DNA of 64,000 nucleotides, from contig CM049317.1 in the NCBI GenBank assembly GCA_026874595.1, forward strand, positions 46,340,401-46,404,400, given 5' to 3'. This document shows positions 23,401 through 33,600 of this stretch, in pieces. Each line of letters starts with the position of its first letter. Position 1 is the first letter of the stretch. Made by a program: the position numbers and the translations under genes. The stretch comes from Sipunculus nudus. Lineage: Eukaryota; Annelida; Sipuncula; Golfingiida; Sipunculidae. The notes beneath the pieces are model-generated. The model had not been told where the DNA came from. It saw nothing but the letters and a program-made list of their open reading frames with translations, and made no database searches.

Positions 23401-26366
23401 TTTATTGTGTCTAAAGAAAACTACTCAGTACTGACATACTACTTTTAAAGGTAGTTTATTTATTAAAAAGTTTAATATACTGAAGATCATTAAATGAAGC
23501 AGGATAATAAATTATTTAAAATTGTAGGACTCTCAGTTGATATATATTGAATACAACTGACTATCAGCTATTTACTAGAAAACATTCTTCAATTATTCTG
23601 ATGATTTTATGTCCATGGGAACTGAAACTTTTAGGAAAACACCAGCAAATCAATGAAGTGTAGAATACCTGGTTGATTGGCATATCTTGTGATCAGCAGG
23701 TTATATGGAGATTGTCTGGTACATGTGAATGGGAGTGAAATGATTATATGTAAATATGACTAGAGAACAAATTCATTAAACATTTTTTTTTTACATTTCA
23801 AATTATTATTTTTTATATTATATTTAAATAAGTACAATACTCCTTACTAAATCACATAAGACATGGGTTGAAAAAAATAATCATTTAACTTGCTATTGGA
23901 TGGCGATTTTAAATCATTTTAAAGTGCAATATGTGATTTCCACAGAGCAGTTTATATCTTAAATATAATTTTGAAGGGTTATTTGGATAAACCATAAAAT
24001 AATACAGAAGAAGGGGTTTAATAAGTATTTTTTATGGTATTTTAATTATGTTAAAAGGTCAATTAATTATGTTTCATATTCTGTAGTTAAGTTTTATGAT
24101 CAAGTTTATTTGATCCTCATATGGATTTTTAAAATTATTACCAAAACAAATAATTTCAACTGAGATTTGCACATCCAGTTTTGGTGCTGCTATAATAGAG
24201 GGATAGGTTTACCAGAACCAAAACCAGCTAGTGTTTAATTTTTCAAGTGAGCCTTTGAATTTTATAATAATTTTATATAATCCTTGGAGGGGATTAGATT
24301 CACAGCTCAAGATTGCTCTTGGTGCCTTAACTGCTATGCAAACAGTACAGGGAATCCACCTTGCCTATATGCACCCTGTCCTCTAGTATAATAGTAATAA
24401 TACTATTAAATTAAGTCTTGCAGGGTTTCATGGTTTGTACCCTTCCCTCAGTGCCCTGGGTAGTCTGCCACGTACAGACTCCATTTTATCTGTGATATGG
24501 AGTCCGACCGTCTAGCGGTGAGAGTTCACCCTGCCGTACATGGAAGGACCTGTAACATGAATTATCACTGCTTGTTGTGCGATAGAGAAACAATCTTGTA
24601 TTCATATATAGAAATAAACTTTTTATGTATCAAATTAAATCGATATATCACCTTTATGTGCGCCTGTAAATGTTTTTTATCCTTTGAACTGCCAGGGTTC
24701 AGTTGTTGCATGCCAACTGGACACCGCCGGAAAAGGAATCCCATTCAAATTAGGTGGGCAATCTATGCAAAAGATGAATTCAGGGGGGCTTTTCCCAGGA
24801 ATGCCGGGCCGTGCACTAGGATAGACCATATTTTCATAAGCATCCTTCCCACCATACATCGCGTGTTGTCAATGATGCTAATTTCCTATTGGTTGTTCCA
24901 ACCGAAAAGCGCCATCGGCCAGACGGAGACGAAGCAATATCTGACTTCATCCAGAGTAAGTGCCCATATTTTATTAATGCTGATCATCCAGCAAAAGTTT
25001 TGGTCCCAACTGAGTCTAAGCATCTGTAACAATTATAATATGTGGGGTTTGTTTGGTGTCCTCACGCTTCACAAGGCATATACGTGTCTGAGGGTCTGTA
25101 CGGATCCATACAAACTTAGATAGTATAGACTCTCCCCGCCAGAGGCTGCAGCGCTTGTATTGTTTACTATATATGTCAGCGCTTGTATTGGTAAATTTAC
25201 TATAAATGTCAGCGCTGCAAGACTGCAGCAATGCCTTAGGGTAGGTATATCAGAGGCCGCTAGGAGCGCTGCCCGCGTGCTGGACCCATGCTGCACGAGA
25301 AACCTGTGACCAGCCATGTCCAACTGGGCGGACTCGGGTCGTATTTTTGATCATTCATAAATCCTATGCAAATTGCCGGAATTCCCCAACACGTGATCGA
25401 ACCGACCAATGAACATCAACATCAACCTATCCGGGTCTTTCAGCGTCAAAACAACATGGCAGCTGAGAATAACGAGCGTGCGAAGTTTTGCTTCAGCTTT
25501 GTCGATGATTTGTAGTGGTGATTACTTGAACGCCAAATTTTCTTTCTTAACCCCCGAATATATAATAAAAATATCTAATGAATGCCGAAAACTGCATGTA
25601 AAAATTCCGTGTTGTTCACGAGATATGCCCGTTGTAAAAATATAAGTCGCGGACGGTCCAGCGTTGTTGTGACTTTGTTGATCGGCAACAGCCGACCGCT
25701 CCCGATCGTTCCCGAAGGGCCAGTGACGCTGCCATTTGCATTTCATCATTGAACCAACCCCAAGACAGCCGTTTTAATCCAACAAATCTATGTTTAAAAT
25801 AAAGCCATCGGCCTTTATTTCATATAATTTCTTGAAGTTAAAAACTTGAAATTATGTTAATTAACGAAATTTAATCATATTTGTTATTCATTTCTTGTTT
25901 TTGTGATCTCCAAACCTGCCTCATTGTGTAGTTTTTTTTCACCGTTTTTTGTCAAGTAAGACTGCAAGTAAGGGGTATTCCCTCAATTTACCAATAAACT
26001 ATGTTATTCTTGGGGTGCAAACCATACCAAGGGTGCAAACCATGCCATGGTAGCACTTCAGGTGATATTGCCTTAGTCGAACAGAGCATGTTAACATTAT
26101 ATTTGAAATCACAAACATGTACACATGCAAGATACACTGTAAGATATGTAGCTTATAAATCAAATTCAGAGAAGGATACAGATCCCCAATGTCGTCGCAC
26201 CAGCGAGTAAGCCCACCAGTTTATTCTTGCCCCTCAGTAATCTGACCTCCTTTGATCGCTTCTTGTTGAGCTGTTCCAGTTTTTCCACGAAATGTTTATC
26301 TGATGCTGTTAACCGGGTGAACTCCTTTGACATATCCACCCGGGGCATTTCCTGTGAGTTTGCCAT
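20394..26366 (-). CDS. COA3: cytochrome c oxidase assembly factor 3 (COA3/CCDC56-like), two exons
   Basis: COA3 is a small inner-membrane protein of mitochondria that stabilises newly made COX1 in early complex IV assembly (known for the family). Exon 1 (26366-26180) and exon 2 (20476-20394) join in phase 1 to give 89 residues, close to insect homologues and shorter than the human protein. Residues 1-21 are a polar N-terminus. Residues 22-48 form a charged helix (FVEKLEQLNKKRSKEVRLLR). A single membrane segment spans about 49-68. The joined sequence then reads YFYTINAV, followed by the family hallmark QERFLDDFDE (72-81) and a Lys-rich tail. ATAAACATGG gives a good start context. The donor TCT|GTATCC is weak, but frame, family match and acceptor (CTTCAG|AT) agree. 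The ~5.7-kb intron is filled with repeats. A possible poly(A) signal on this strand is at 19298-19303. Confidence 0.85.
20696..21453 (+). mobile_element. solo-LTR-like unit inside the COA3 intron
   Basis: The unit begins TGTTACAG and ends CTAGTGTTACA, fitting TG...CA LTR ends. It contains a TATA-like TTATAAATA about 280 bp in, an AATAAA near 21358 and a duplicated ~28-bp segment (about 21263-21290 and 21300-21330). No internal retroelement genes flank it, so a solo LTR is the best reading. No clean target duplication was found at these exact ends, so the boundaries may be off by some bases. Confidence 0.45.
22357..22375. repeat. poly-C tract
   Basis: A run of about 15 C followed by T and more C. 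Similar long C or G runs occur at about 27473, 34342, 36810, 41813, 41886, 57728 and 60414. Confidence 0.8.
24467..24612. repeat. repeat G1, copy 1
   Basis: About 140 bp, starting with the hairpin GACTCCAT...ATGGAGTC and continuing 'ggacctgtaacatgaa...tgcttgttgtgcgat'. It is roughly 80-85% identical to 30694-30845. Both copies keep an open frame, but the differences are mostly non-synonymous, which argues against coding. Confidence 0.6.
24620..25230. repeat. repeat G2, copy 1
   Basis: Homologous to 42265-42655, sharing for example 'cgatatatcacctttatgtg' and 'aagttttggtccca'. About 200 bp (around 24715-24930) is absent from the other copy. The function is unknown. Confidence 0.6.
26180..26366 (-). 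CDS. COA3: COA3 exon 1 (codons 1-62 plus one base)
   Basis: Encodes MANSQEMPRV through LVGLLAGATTLGI. If the intron were retained the frame would stop four codons later, inside the membrane helix, so splicing is needed. The first ~29 codons lie inside the 572-bp tandem duplication. Confidence 0.85.
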
Positions 26367-26385
26367 GTTTATGAGTGACGATTTC

Positions 26386-26432
26386 GTTCTTCCGTAAGCA
26401 TCACGTATCTATACGGTAGGTCAAGGTCAATT
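26386..26432 (-). promoter_or_regulatory. COA3 proximal promoter with ETS and ERR-type sites
   Basis: Just upstream of the COA3 start lie CTTCCG (26389-26394; ACGGAAG on the gene strand, ETS/GABP type) and TCAAGGTCA (26421-26429), the consensus for oestrogen-related receptor monomers. Both factor classes are known regulators of nuclear genes for oxidative phosphorylation, which fits COA3. Both sites are repeated in the duplicate at about 26961 and 26993. Confidence 0.45.
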
Positions 26433-26851
26433 AAGGTGAAGACCTGTACGGACTAAACACTGGATGTAGGAAGTCGGATGTCGGCGATCAAACTGCTGTG
26501 ACTACGGTACGTAGGCTACGCATGTAAATTTAATCCCGCACGTCGGACTTAGGCTGTAAAAAATTATATGGGTTAAACCTAAAAACACAGAAATATCATT
26601 TTTGTTTGAATAAACTATTTGAAGACATTTTTGTTAGAACCTTTATATATAGTACACGCCATGTATAACAAATGTTAAAAATGATTTAAAAAGCTGTTAT
26701 ATAATTTGACAAAAAATCCATCGACCAACCAATTTGACATGGGTTCCTGAACATTTGCACTGGTTAAAAAAAAATCATCTTTAAACTGTAGAAGCTTAAT
26801 TGGTGGTACTGCCTATAATTCTATTTTTTTCATGCGTCTACGTCTAAGACT

Positions 26852-26938
26852 TTTTTCCACGAAATGTTTATCTGATGCTGTTAACCGGGTGAACTCCTTT
26901 GACATATCCACCCGGGGCATTTCCTGTGAGTTTGCCAT
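26852..26938 (-). pseudogene. duplicated, truncated 5' end of COA3
   Basis: The duplicate start codon (26938) and about 29 codons are identical to COA3 exon 1. The frame then runs into the junction and adds ~11 unrelated basic residues before a stop. It lacks the membrane helix and QERFLDD motif, so it cannot make a functional factor. It could act as an upstream ORF if transcription started from the distal promoter copy. Confidence 0.6.
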
Positions 26939-27424
26939 GTTTATGAGTGACGATTTCGTTCTTCCGTAAGCATCACGTATCTATACGGTAGGTCAAGGTC
27001 AATTAAGGTGAAGACCTGTACGGACTAAACACTGGATGTAGGAAGTCGGATGTCGGCGATCAAACTGCTGTGACTACGGTACGTAGGCTACGCATGTAAA
27101 TTTAATCCCGCACGTCGGACTTAGGCTGTAAAAAATTATATGGGTTAAACCTAAAAACACAGAAATATCATTTTTGTTTGAATAAACTATTTGAAGACAT
27201 TTTTGTTAGAACCTTTATATATAGTACACGCCATGTATAACAAATGTTAAAAATGATTTAAAAAGCTGTTATATAATTTGACAAAAAATCCATCGACCAA
27301 CCAATTTGACATGGGTTCCTGAACATTTGCACTGGTTAAAAAAAAATCATCTTTAAACTGTAGAAGCTTAATTGGTGGTACTGCCTATAATTCTATTTTT
27401 TTCATGCGTCTACGTCTAAGACTT

Positions 27425-27659
27425 AAATATTATGAGAATACAAATATAATATATGGGTATATACATGGAGGTGGGGGGGGGGGGGTACTTAAGAATATTA
27501 ATTTGTTTCATATAAGTAAATAATCCCATTACTTCAAATTCTAGGTGTGTTTGGACGGAGATACCTCCACAGAGTCGTTATAAAACAAAAATAACTGCGT
27601 CCTTTTAAGCTTATAATATTTCAACAATGTATAAGACCATGCAACTTTTTATTTGAAAT

Positions 27660-27703
<44 letters not shown>

Positions 27704-27806
27704 TCATATACTATTGCGAAATATTAAATATTCAGTTTGTAATAATAAATAAAACAAACAAATGCACATTTCTGTATGAAAAGGAGGGTAAATTAAGAAA
27801 TTAAGT

Positions 27807-27880
<74 letters not shown>

Positions 27881-29816
27881 TATACCTGTGTATGCCTATA
27901 TGTGAGCCGTAATTTATATTTTGAATATTACATTTATATATTTATAATACCTCTCTTTATTATTCGTATATATAAGTACATTTGTATATTACTTAATTGT
28001 CACATATATTTCTTGAAAATTATCCTATGCTGACAAAATATCTCAAGTCGAATGATAGTGGACGGGTACTTTATGATCAGGGTTCACAAACATTCATGAC
28101 TGCCTGAAATGCACTATGGTATATGTCTTATATATCTTAAGAACCAGTAAAAATATAAAATAAAAAAAAAATTATTTAAAGAAAAATGAGTGCATGCATG
28201 AAGTCCAATATGGAGTCATTCTGCGAAAAATGACCCGTTTCTGCAGGTACAACATTTAAAAAATAACTTAATCTAATATTTATTTTATAGAGTCTCACAT
28301 GGAAATGTAAACTATATGAAATTAATTTCAGCAGAGCATTTAATTTCATGAAAAGTTAGTTTTGGCTCAATTATTGCCCTATATATATATAGGTGTATCA
28401 TCGATTTCAACACCGTTGTAAACAGACTTTAAGCAGTGCTTGGAAATTATTTTGAAAGATTGAGTTGGATATTTTCCATGCCAAATTCACGGTCCCACGT
28501 ACATAATTAATATAGAAAAAAATAAGAAAGGTTCACCTGTATAATGTATTTTATTATAAAAATATATTTTAACCCTGTACAATGTATATTTTTTTTTATT
28601 TATGAGTTACGTTTTAATCCTGAAACAAAATACAACCGAAACCCACAGAAGGTATAATGCAATAAATAAAAATAAATATAGCAATCTACCTCGCTAAATA
28701 AAAAATACTGGAGATAAAAAAAATTTTCTAATATGCTTCGTCTTTTTTTCTTGAAATTATGTCTATTTTCAAAATATAACGGCGGAGAAGAAAGATAATG
28801 GTGCTGAATTACAATAAATGTAATCATTGGCAAAATTATTACTTAAAGCAAGCAGAATTCTTTCATAATATTTCAAGTTTAATATTTTAAAATACATAAC
28901 GCTTATCGTTATAAAAACTATGAAATTCCTGAATAACAATGCCAGTTTGTAGAATTAAGATCTTACATCCATCCTGTCACCTATTTGTTTCAACACCGTT
29001 CATTGACATTCACCACCGTTAATATAGTGAAAAGTAACGGTGTTGATGAATAATAGTGCTGAAAAAAAGATGTGATATTCATTCAAAGAAACTTAATTAC
29101 TCCTCCAACCTTTCTAGAACTCAGTATATATATGTTTTGATCGACAGTGTGAGCTAAATTCATTTTCGAGAAATATGGGTAACGGTGTTGAAAAGCATTA
29201 TAAATATATACGTACGGACATATTTACACAATTATGGAAATTTCCTGTTTTAAAATGACACAAAACATACCAATATTGATGGTTTTGTGGAGTCATTCTG
29301 TGACATTATTGAATTCAACCAAAGTTAGTTTTAAACAAGGAGTAATCAGTCAACATCGTGTCATGGCGATCAAATCGTCTTTATAACGCTGATGAAAAAA
29401 TGTGGAAAAATTCGAAGGATGTAAAGAAACTTGTGGAAGATTTTAAGGAACGATTTTACTGATTATACATGAAGATAGCAAAAATTCCTAGGCCTATGCC
29501 ATTTTTAATAAAAATAAGGGATAATCAGTTTTTTATTATGGCCTGGGGACAGGTAATTTTTAATGGCCTTTTAACCATTAATTATGTATTTGAAGCATTT
29601 TAGGAATTACTTTACAAATAAGCCCAAACTAAGCAGAAAAAATAAACCGAAGATACTAAAATTAAATCCCGAAAGCAAAATGACAGATGATTTATATATA
29701 TATAGAATGACCCATTGATCGAAATTTTGTGAACGTTGGTAAATTTTCTGCTCACCGGACAAACTTTTTTCTTTCGGGCCTTGTATAATTTCCTGTTTAT
29801 AATCTTAAGTAATCAG

Positions 29817-29887
<71 letters not shown>

Positions 29888-30553
29888 CACATACTATATC
29901 TAGATCAAAACCACTGTTTCTCATTATTGTTATATCATTTTGCCTCTCTCAGGTAAATTCTGATGCGAAGGCAATACATCGATTGCCCCGAATACTTCAC
30001 ATGTTTAACAGTATCTACATAGATATATAACTATATATTTTATACAACTTGAAAGTTCATGTTCAATTCATTGTCGTAAATCAACTCGATCGAGTACTAC
30101 ATAAAATATCAAAATTAATACCTGTAGGTGAACTGATGTGTTAACTAACAACTTTATATTTCATTTGCCAGCCATATTTGGAGTATATCCTACATATTTG
30201 AGTCCTGTGTCTCTTAGCTAAAATGTTCGCACACTGATATTCGCTTTAAAATGCATTGGGCTTTTGTAACTTTTGACACTGGACCCGCTGACCAGTTTCA
30301 TCCGTTCAGTTACGGCTTCACTCTTTATACATATGACAAACGGGTTAGCATTCACTTCCCCTCGGACCCCTTGTTTCAGGAAACTGGTTGTCGGTTGTCG
30401 TAATATCACCACCCATTTACGGCATGTTGTACGCCACACTGCCTTGTTTACTTTGGTGCTGGATCGTATCATCAGAGTTTTCCAGAGAATTAAAAGCTGT
30501 CAGCCGAACTGATGGTGTAGTAACGTTCACAGATACTAGGTCAACATTCCAAG
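27425..30553. other. divergent intergenic region between COA3 and Rheb
   Basis: AT-rich and gene-free. It holds a poly-G run (about 27472-27485) and (TA)n tracts at 27661-27702, 27813-27875 and 29816-29883. It also holds several copies of a CAACACCGTT motif (28396-29185). The Rheb 5' UTR and core promoter must lie near the right end, but no TATA box or initiator could be assigned with confidence. Confidence 0.5.
28396..29185. repeat. inverted TTTCAACACCGTT motif cluster
   Basis: TTTCAACACCGTT occurs near 28402 and 28988 in one orientation, and AACGGTGTTGA near 29034 and 29172 in the other. A CACCACCGTT variant lies near 29009. The outermost two bracket ~780 bp as a 13-bp inverted pair. This may be a small MITE or a cluster of protein-binding sites. 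Confidence 0.4.
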
Positions 30554-30602
30554 ATGCCTCCGAAACAGAGGAAGATAGCCATCATGGGTTTCCGCAGTGT
30601 TG
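30554..30602 (+). CDS. RHEB: Rheb exon 1 coding part (residues 1-16)
   Basis: Encodes [16 protein letters not shown] and the first base of Gly17; donor G|GTAAGT. It carries half of the P-loop, as in other animal Rheb genes. Confidence 0.95.
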
Positions 30603-33600
30603 GTAAGTGCACAGAAAGATCCACCAAATGTTACGTCGACTGTCCGTTGACTCTAACCTGATAATCAGATCATGCATGGTCAGTCCTAGCCCGACACGTA
30701 CGGACTTCATCGATTCATCTGTGATGGAGTCCGACCGTCCGGCGGGGAGGGTTCACCCTGCGGTACTTGGAGGGACCTGTAACATGAAATACCAGTGCTT
30801 GTTGTGCGATGAAGAAGCAATTTTGCATTCATGTATACTGACATTACTGTATAGAAATAAGGATCGAGCGACTTTACAATCAGTACCCACCTATATGGTA
30901 TATCCCACATACTAAAGAGGGCGATATATATGATGGGGATCGAGAAAAAAATGGGGTAGAGTTTTTTTTGGGGGGTTATTATTAAAAAAAAAATTAAATT
31001 AAAGAAATAAATATTAACACTACTGCCTATTGTCTTGTTATCTATTATCTTCTTGTGTTTTCTCCATCTGTTGTGAGCCTGTGTTCCATGTAACCTGAAA
31101 GCTTGAGAGAAATGAATGAATGAGTATACATAAACATAAACACAAGTATGAAATGTGAAGACAATCACTGGAATCGATCCTGTGCAGCACGGCTCTGGAG
31201 TGGAACACTAATGCCATTACACCATACAAGACGATGTGAAGGTCACAGGAAAATGACGATATTTAAACCTGTGCCAAAGGCTGTGAAAAACTACACCTAG
31301 CGGCAAGTGGGGAAACTATATACCGCACTTCTGATTAAAGCCGCACCAAGACTTCGCCGAAATTCCAGGCGAGACACCGCGAGGGGCTCAAATACTAGAA
31401 CCCCCCTTTAAAACCGCACCAACTTTCGCTACGGAATGATTTGACAAAAGACACAATCAAGCTATCATCTAGAAAAATGAACACGCGTAGGTTGCAACTC
31501 GGCCATTCCTGTCCACTTTAAAATTCCTTGGGCATTTTATTTAAACACATCATAACACTTTTTTGCAGCGTCACTCAAGCATGAAGTTTGGGAAGACGTA
31601 AGGGCCGCTGAACCTCTGCCTGTTTATACAGATTTTATATTCCATGCCGTATTCTTGTTTGCTACTGATTTGTCATTATATTTTGGAAAAAATATTCTGC
31701 TGACCCATTTCGAGTCACTGTATATTTTAATTCTAAAAGTAATATTTTGAAATCTTAATGTTTGATGAAAATTTAATTTTCCTGAATTACTCGGAAGATT
31801 CAAATCATTTTCACACCGGTTACTTCGGTATTATCACCGTCACATCGTATGTTGACATCGCTCCATGTCACAATCTGCTGGTGCGTTTGAAAACATCGCT
31901 GGTCAACTTAACTAAATATCAAAGTAACTGAAGTTACCTTGTTGAGATACGCACGTATAGGAAACATGATGCTTGAAAACGAGTGATTTTAAGGTTTAAT
32001 TAAATAGGCCAGTGGGGGTAAGCAAGTTTTTTTCCTGAAGAAAGTTTGCGTGTGGGGAGCCATTTTGTCAAGGCAGTGTTCGTGCAAGGCACGCTGGGAA
32101 GAAATAGGTGGCTGTTCTGTTAACCACCCACCGCGTACAGCCGTTCAAAATATAAAACGATCGTCTGCCAGTGTGTGACTCTTAATGATGTCAGCTTTTT
32201 ATTCATTTTACGTTTTAAACAAATAATCATTGCTAAATAATGCCGCAAATGGGTTTAAAGTAGGCTTTTATTCCAATATTGCTTGACGATGCCCAACGAA
32301 GTGGGCCGCTGTGTGTTACAGCAGGGTTGTTGTAAACGTATCATTTGGTGACAATTACCAAGATTTTATAACAAGTTATATATCACACGAAAACTAATCA
32401 GCAATATTTAATTTATAAATAACAAATAATCATTAATAATACATTTACACACGGCTCCCATGCATGCGAGACTGCTGCAAAGAACGGCCTTCGAAAGTTG
32501 CAATATTATCGCCCACTCGCCGGCCCAAAAACGATGTCTGTCAGGAAGATATTCAGGAAACCCTTCTAGTATAAACCACACAGTGCTTTCGGGAAATCAA
32601 CCTGATTTCAAGATTTTGAATTTCTTGATTAAATCGCGGTTTTAAGTGGAGATTTTACGGTAGTCATAATTACACACTAGCTACCAATTAGCGTCATTAG
32701 CAACCGCACCATGTGGTCTGACAGCAGTGACTTTGAGTCCCCTCACATATCAAGAATAAGAAAGAAGCTGCAAGAAATAATAACCGAAAAGACTATGAGT
32801 GCTAATGAATCAGCAGTTGGGCTTGCGCTTGACAAGAGAAATGTGGATATTACGGAGAAATCAAAGGTTGAAGGTCATGAGATAGAGGCTCAAACGTGGA
32901 GCAGAAGGGGTGGCCAAAATATTATGCAGCAAGTCATCTTCATCAATAAGACGTAAGGAAGTCTTGAAAAATGGAAAAAGCAGTGTCCCAACTATTAAAA
33001 GAAAACGAGATAAAAGCGTGCAGGTCAATATTACAGAAAAAGGGCAGGAGCAGACGTTAGCGGCCAGAAAACGTTTGAAAAGTACAGCCAGCCAAACCAG
33101 CAAACTGACAGGCAGTTATAATACAAAGATAGACTTAGATGATAAAGATAATATAACCTGGAACATGTTAAATCAAAAATACATGGTTTCCAAAGAATGC
33201 ACAATAAATTGGTTGTTTGAAAGAAAAGTATTGTTAAGTACGAGATCTTGTCATATATGTGGAGGAAATATGACTTTATCTAACACAACTGAAAAGCAAA
33301 CCAGTGATCTTTTCAGATGGCACTGTCAGAAAAAATTGCCAAAACATGACATTAAATTATTGCTAAGACACGGCAGTTGGTGTGACAATTCAAACCTGAC
33401 ACTAGAAGAAATTATGCAGTTGACATATTTGTGGAAAATGGGTTGCACGGAAAATCATATGATGCATGAGCTACAAATATGTAGTAAAACAGTGGTAGAT
33501 TGGAGCAATTTTTGCAGGGAAACGTGAGGAAACTCTCTTGTTGGAAAATCGAATAGGAAAAAAATTGGCGGTCCTGACATTGTGGTGGAGATAGACGAAT

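Larger units (their letters stand above)
22664..26070. mobile_element. 3.4-kb TIR element with 10-bp direct-repeat flanks (MULE-like)
   Basis: The arms at 22672-22716 and 26060-26016 are inverted copies starting TGAAGTGCTAC and continuing ATGGCATGGTTTGCACCC, with about 4 differences in 45 bp. Just outside lies the exact 10-bp direct repeat CCTTAGTCGA (22654-22663 and 26071-26080), as expected of a 9-10 bp target duplication of Mutator-like elements. The 8-10 bases between arms and direct repeats do not match each other, so the exact ends are unsure. The interior has no recognisable transposase and contains repeat G. Confidence 0.5.
26280..27424. repeat. 572-bp tandem duplication covering the COA3 promoter and start
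   Basis: Copy 1 is about 26280-26851 and copy 2 about 26852-27423. They look identical base for base apart from the junction, where a T run of 5 or 6 precedes CCACGAAATG. Each copy contains the COA3 start codon (26366 or 26938), its first ~29 codons, an ETS-type CTTCCG and TCAAGGTCA. In copy 2 the reading frame continues only ~11 codons past the junction before a stop. Copy 2 lies upstream of the functional gene in transcription order. Confidence 0.9.

Noticed and set aside
24497-25123. Longest open frame in the window (208 codons, plus strand)
   Set aside because: It crosses two dispersed repeats (G1 and G2), has no recognisable domain, and differs from its paralogues mainly at amino-acid-changing sites. 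It also lies in the COA3 intron.
26166-26366. COA3 as a single-exon 66-residue protein
   Set aside because: The frame stops within the membrane helix and lacks the conserved C-terminal motif, which is found in a correctly phased exon at 20476-20394.
29830-30030. Frames beginning with Tyr/Ile repeats (also 48658-48885)
   Set aside because: They are translations of (TA)n microsatellites.
31140-31235. tRNA-like or SINE-like stretch ('aatcgatcctgtgcagcacgg')
   Set aside because: No A and B box pair with correct spacing and no cloverleaf could be drawn; a similar look near 47090 does not align well.
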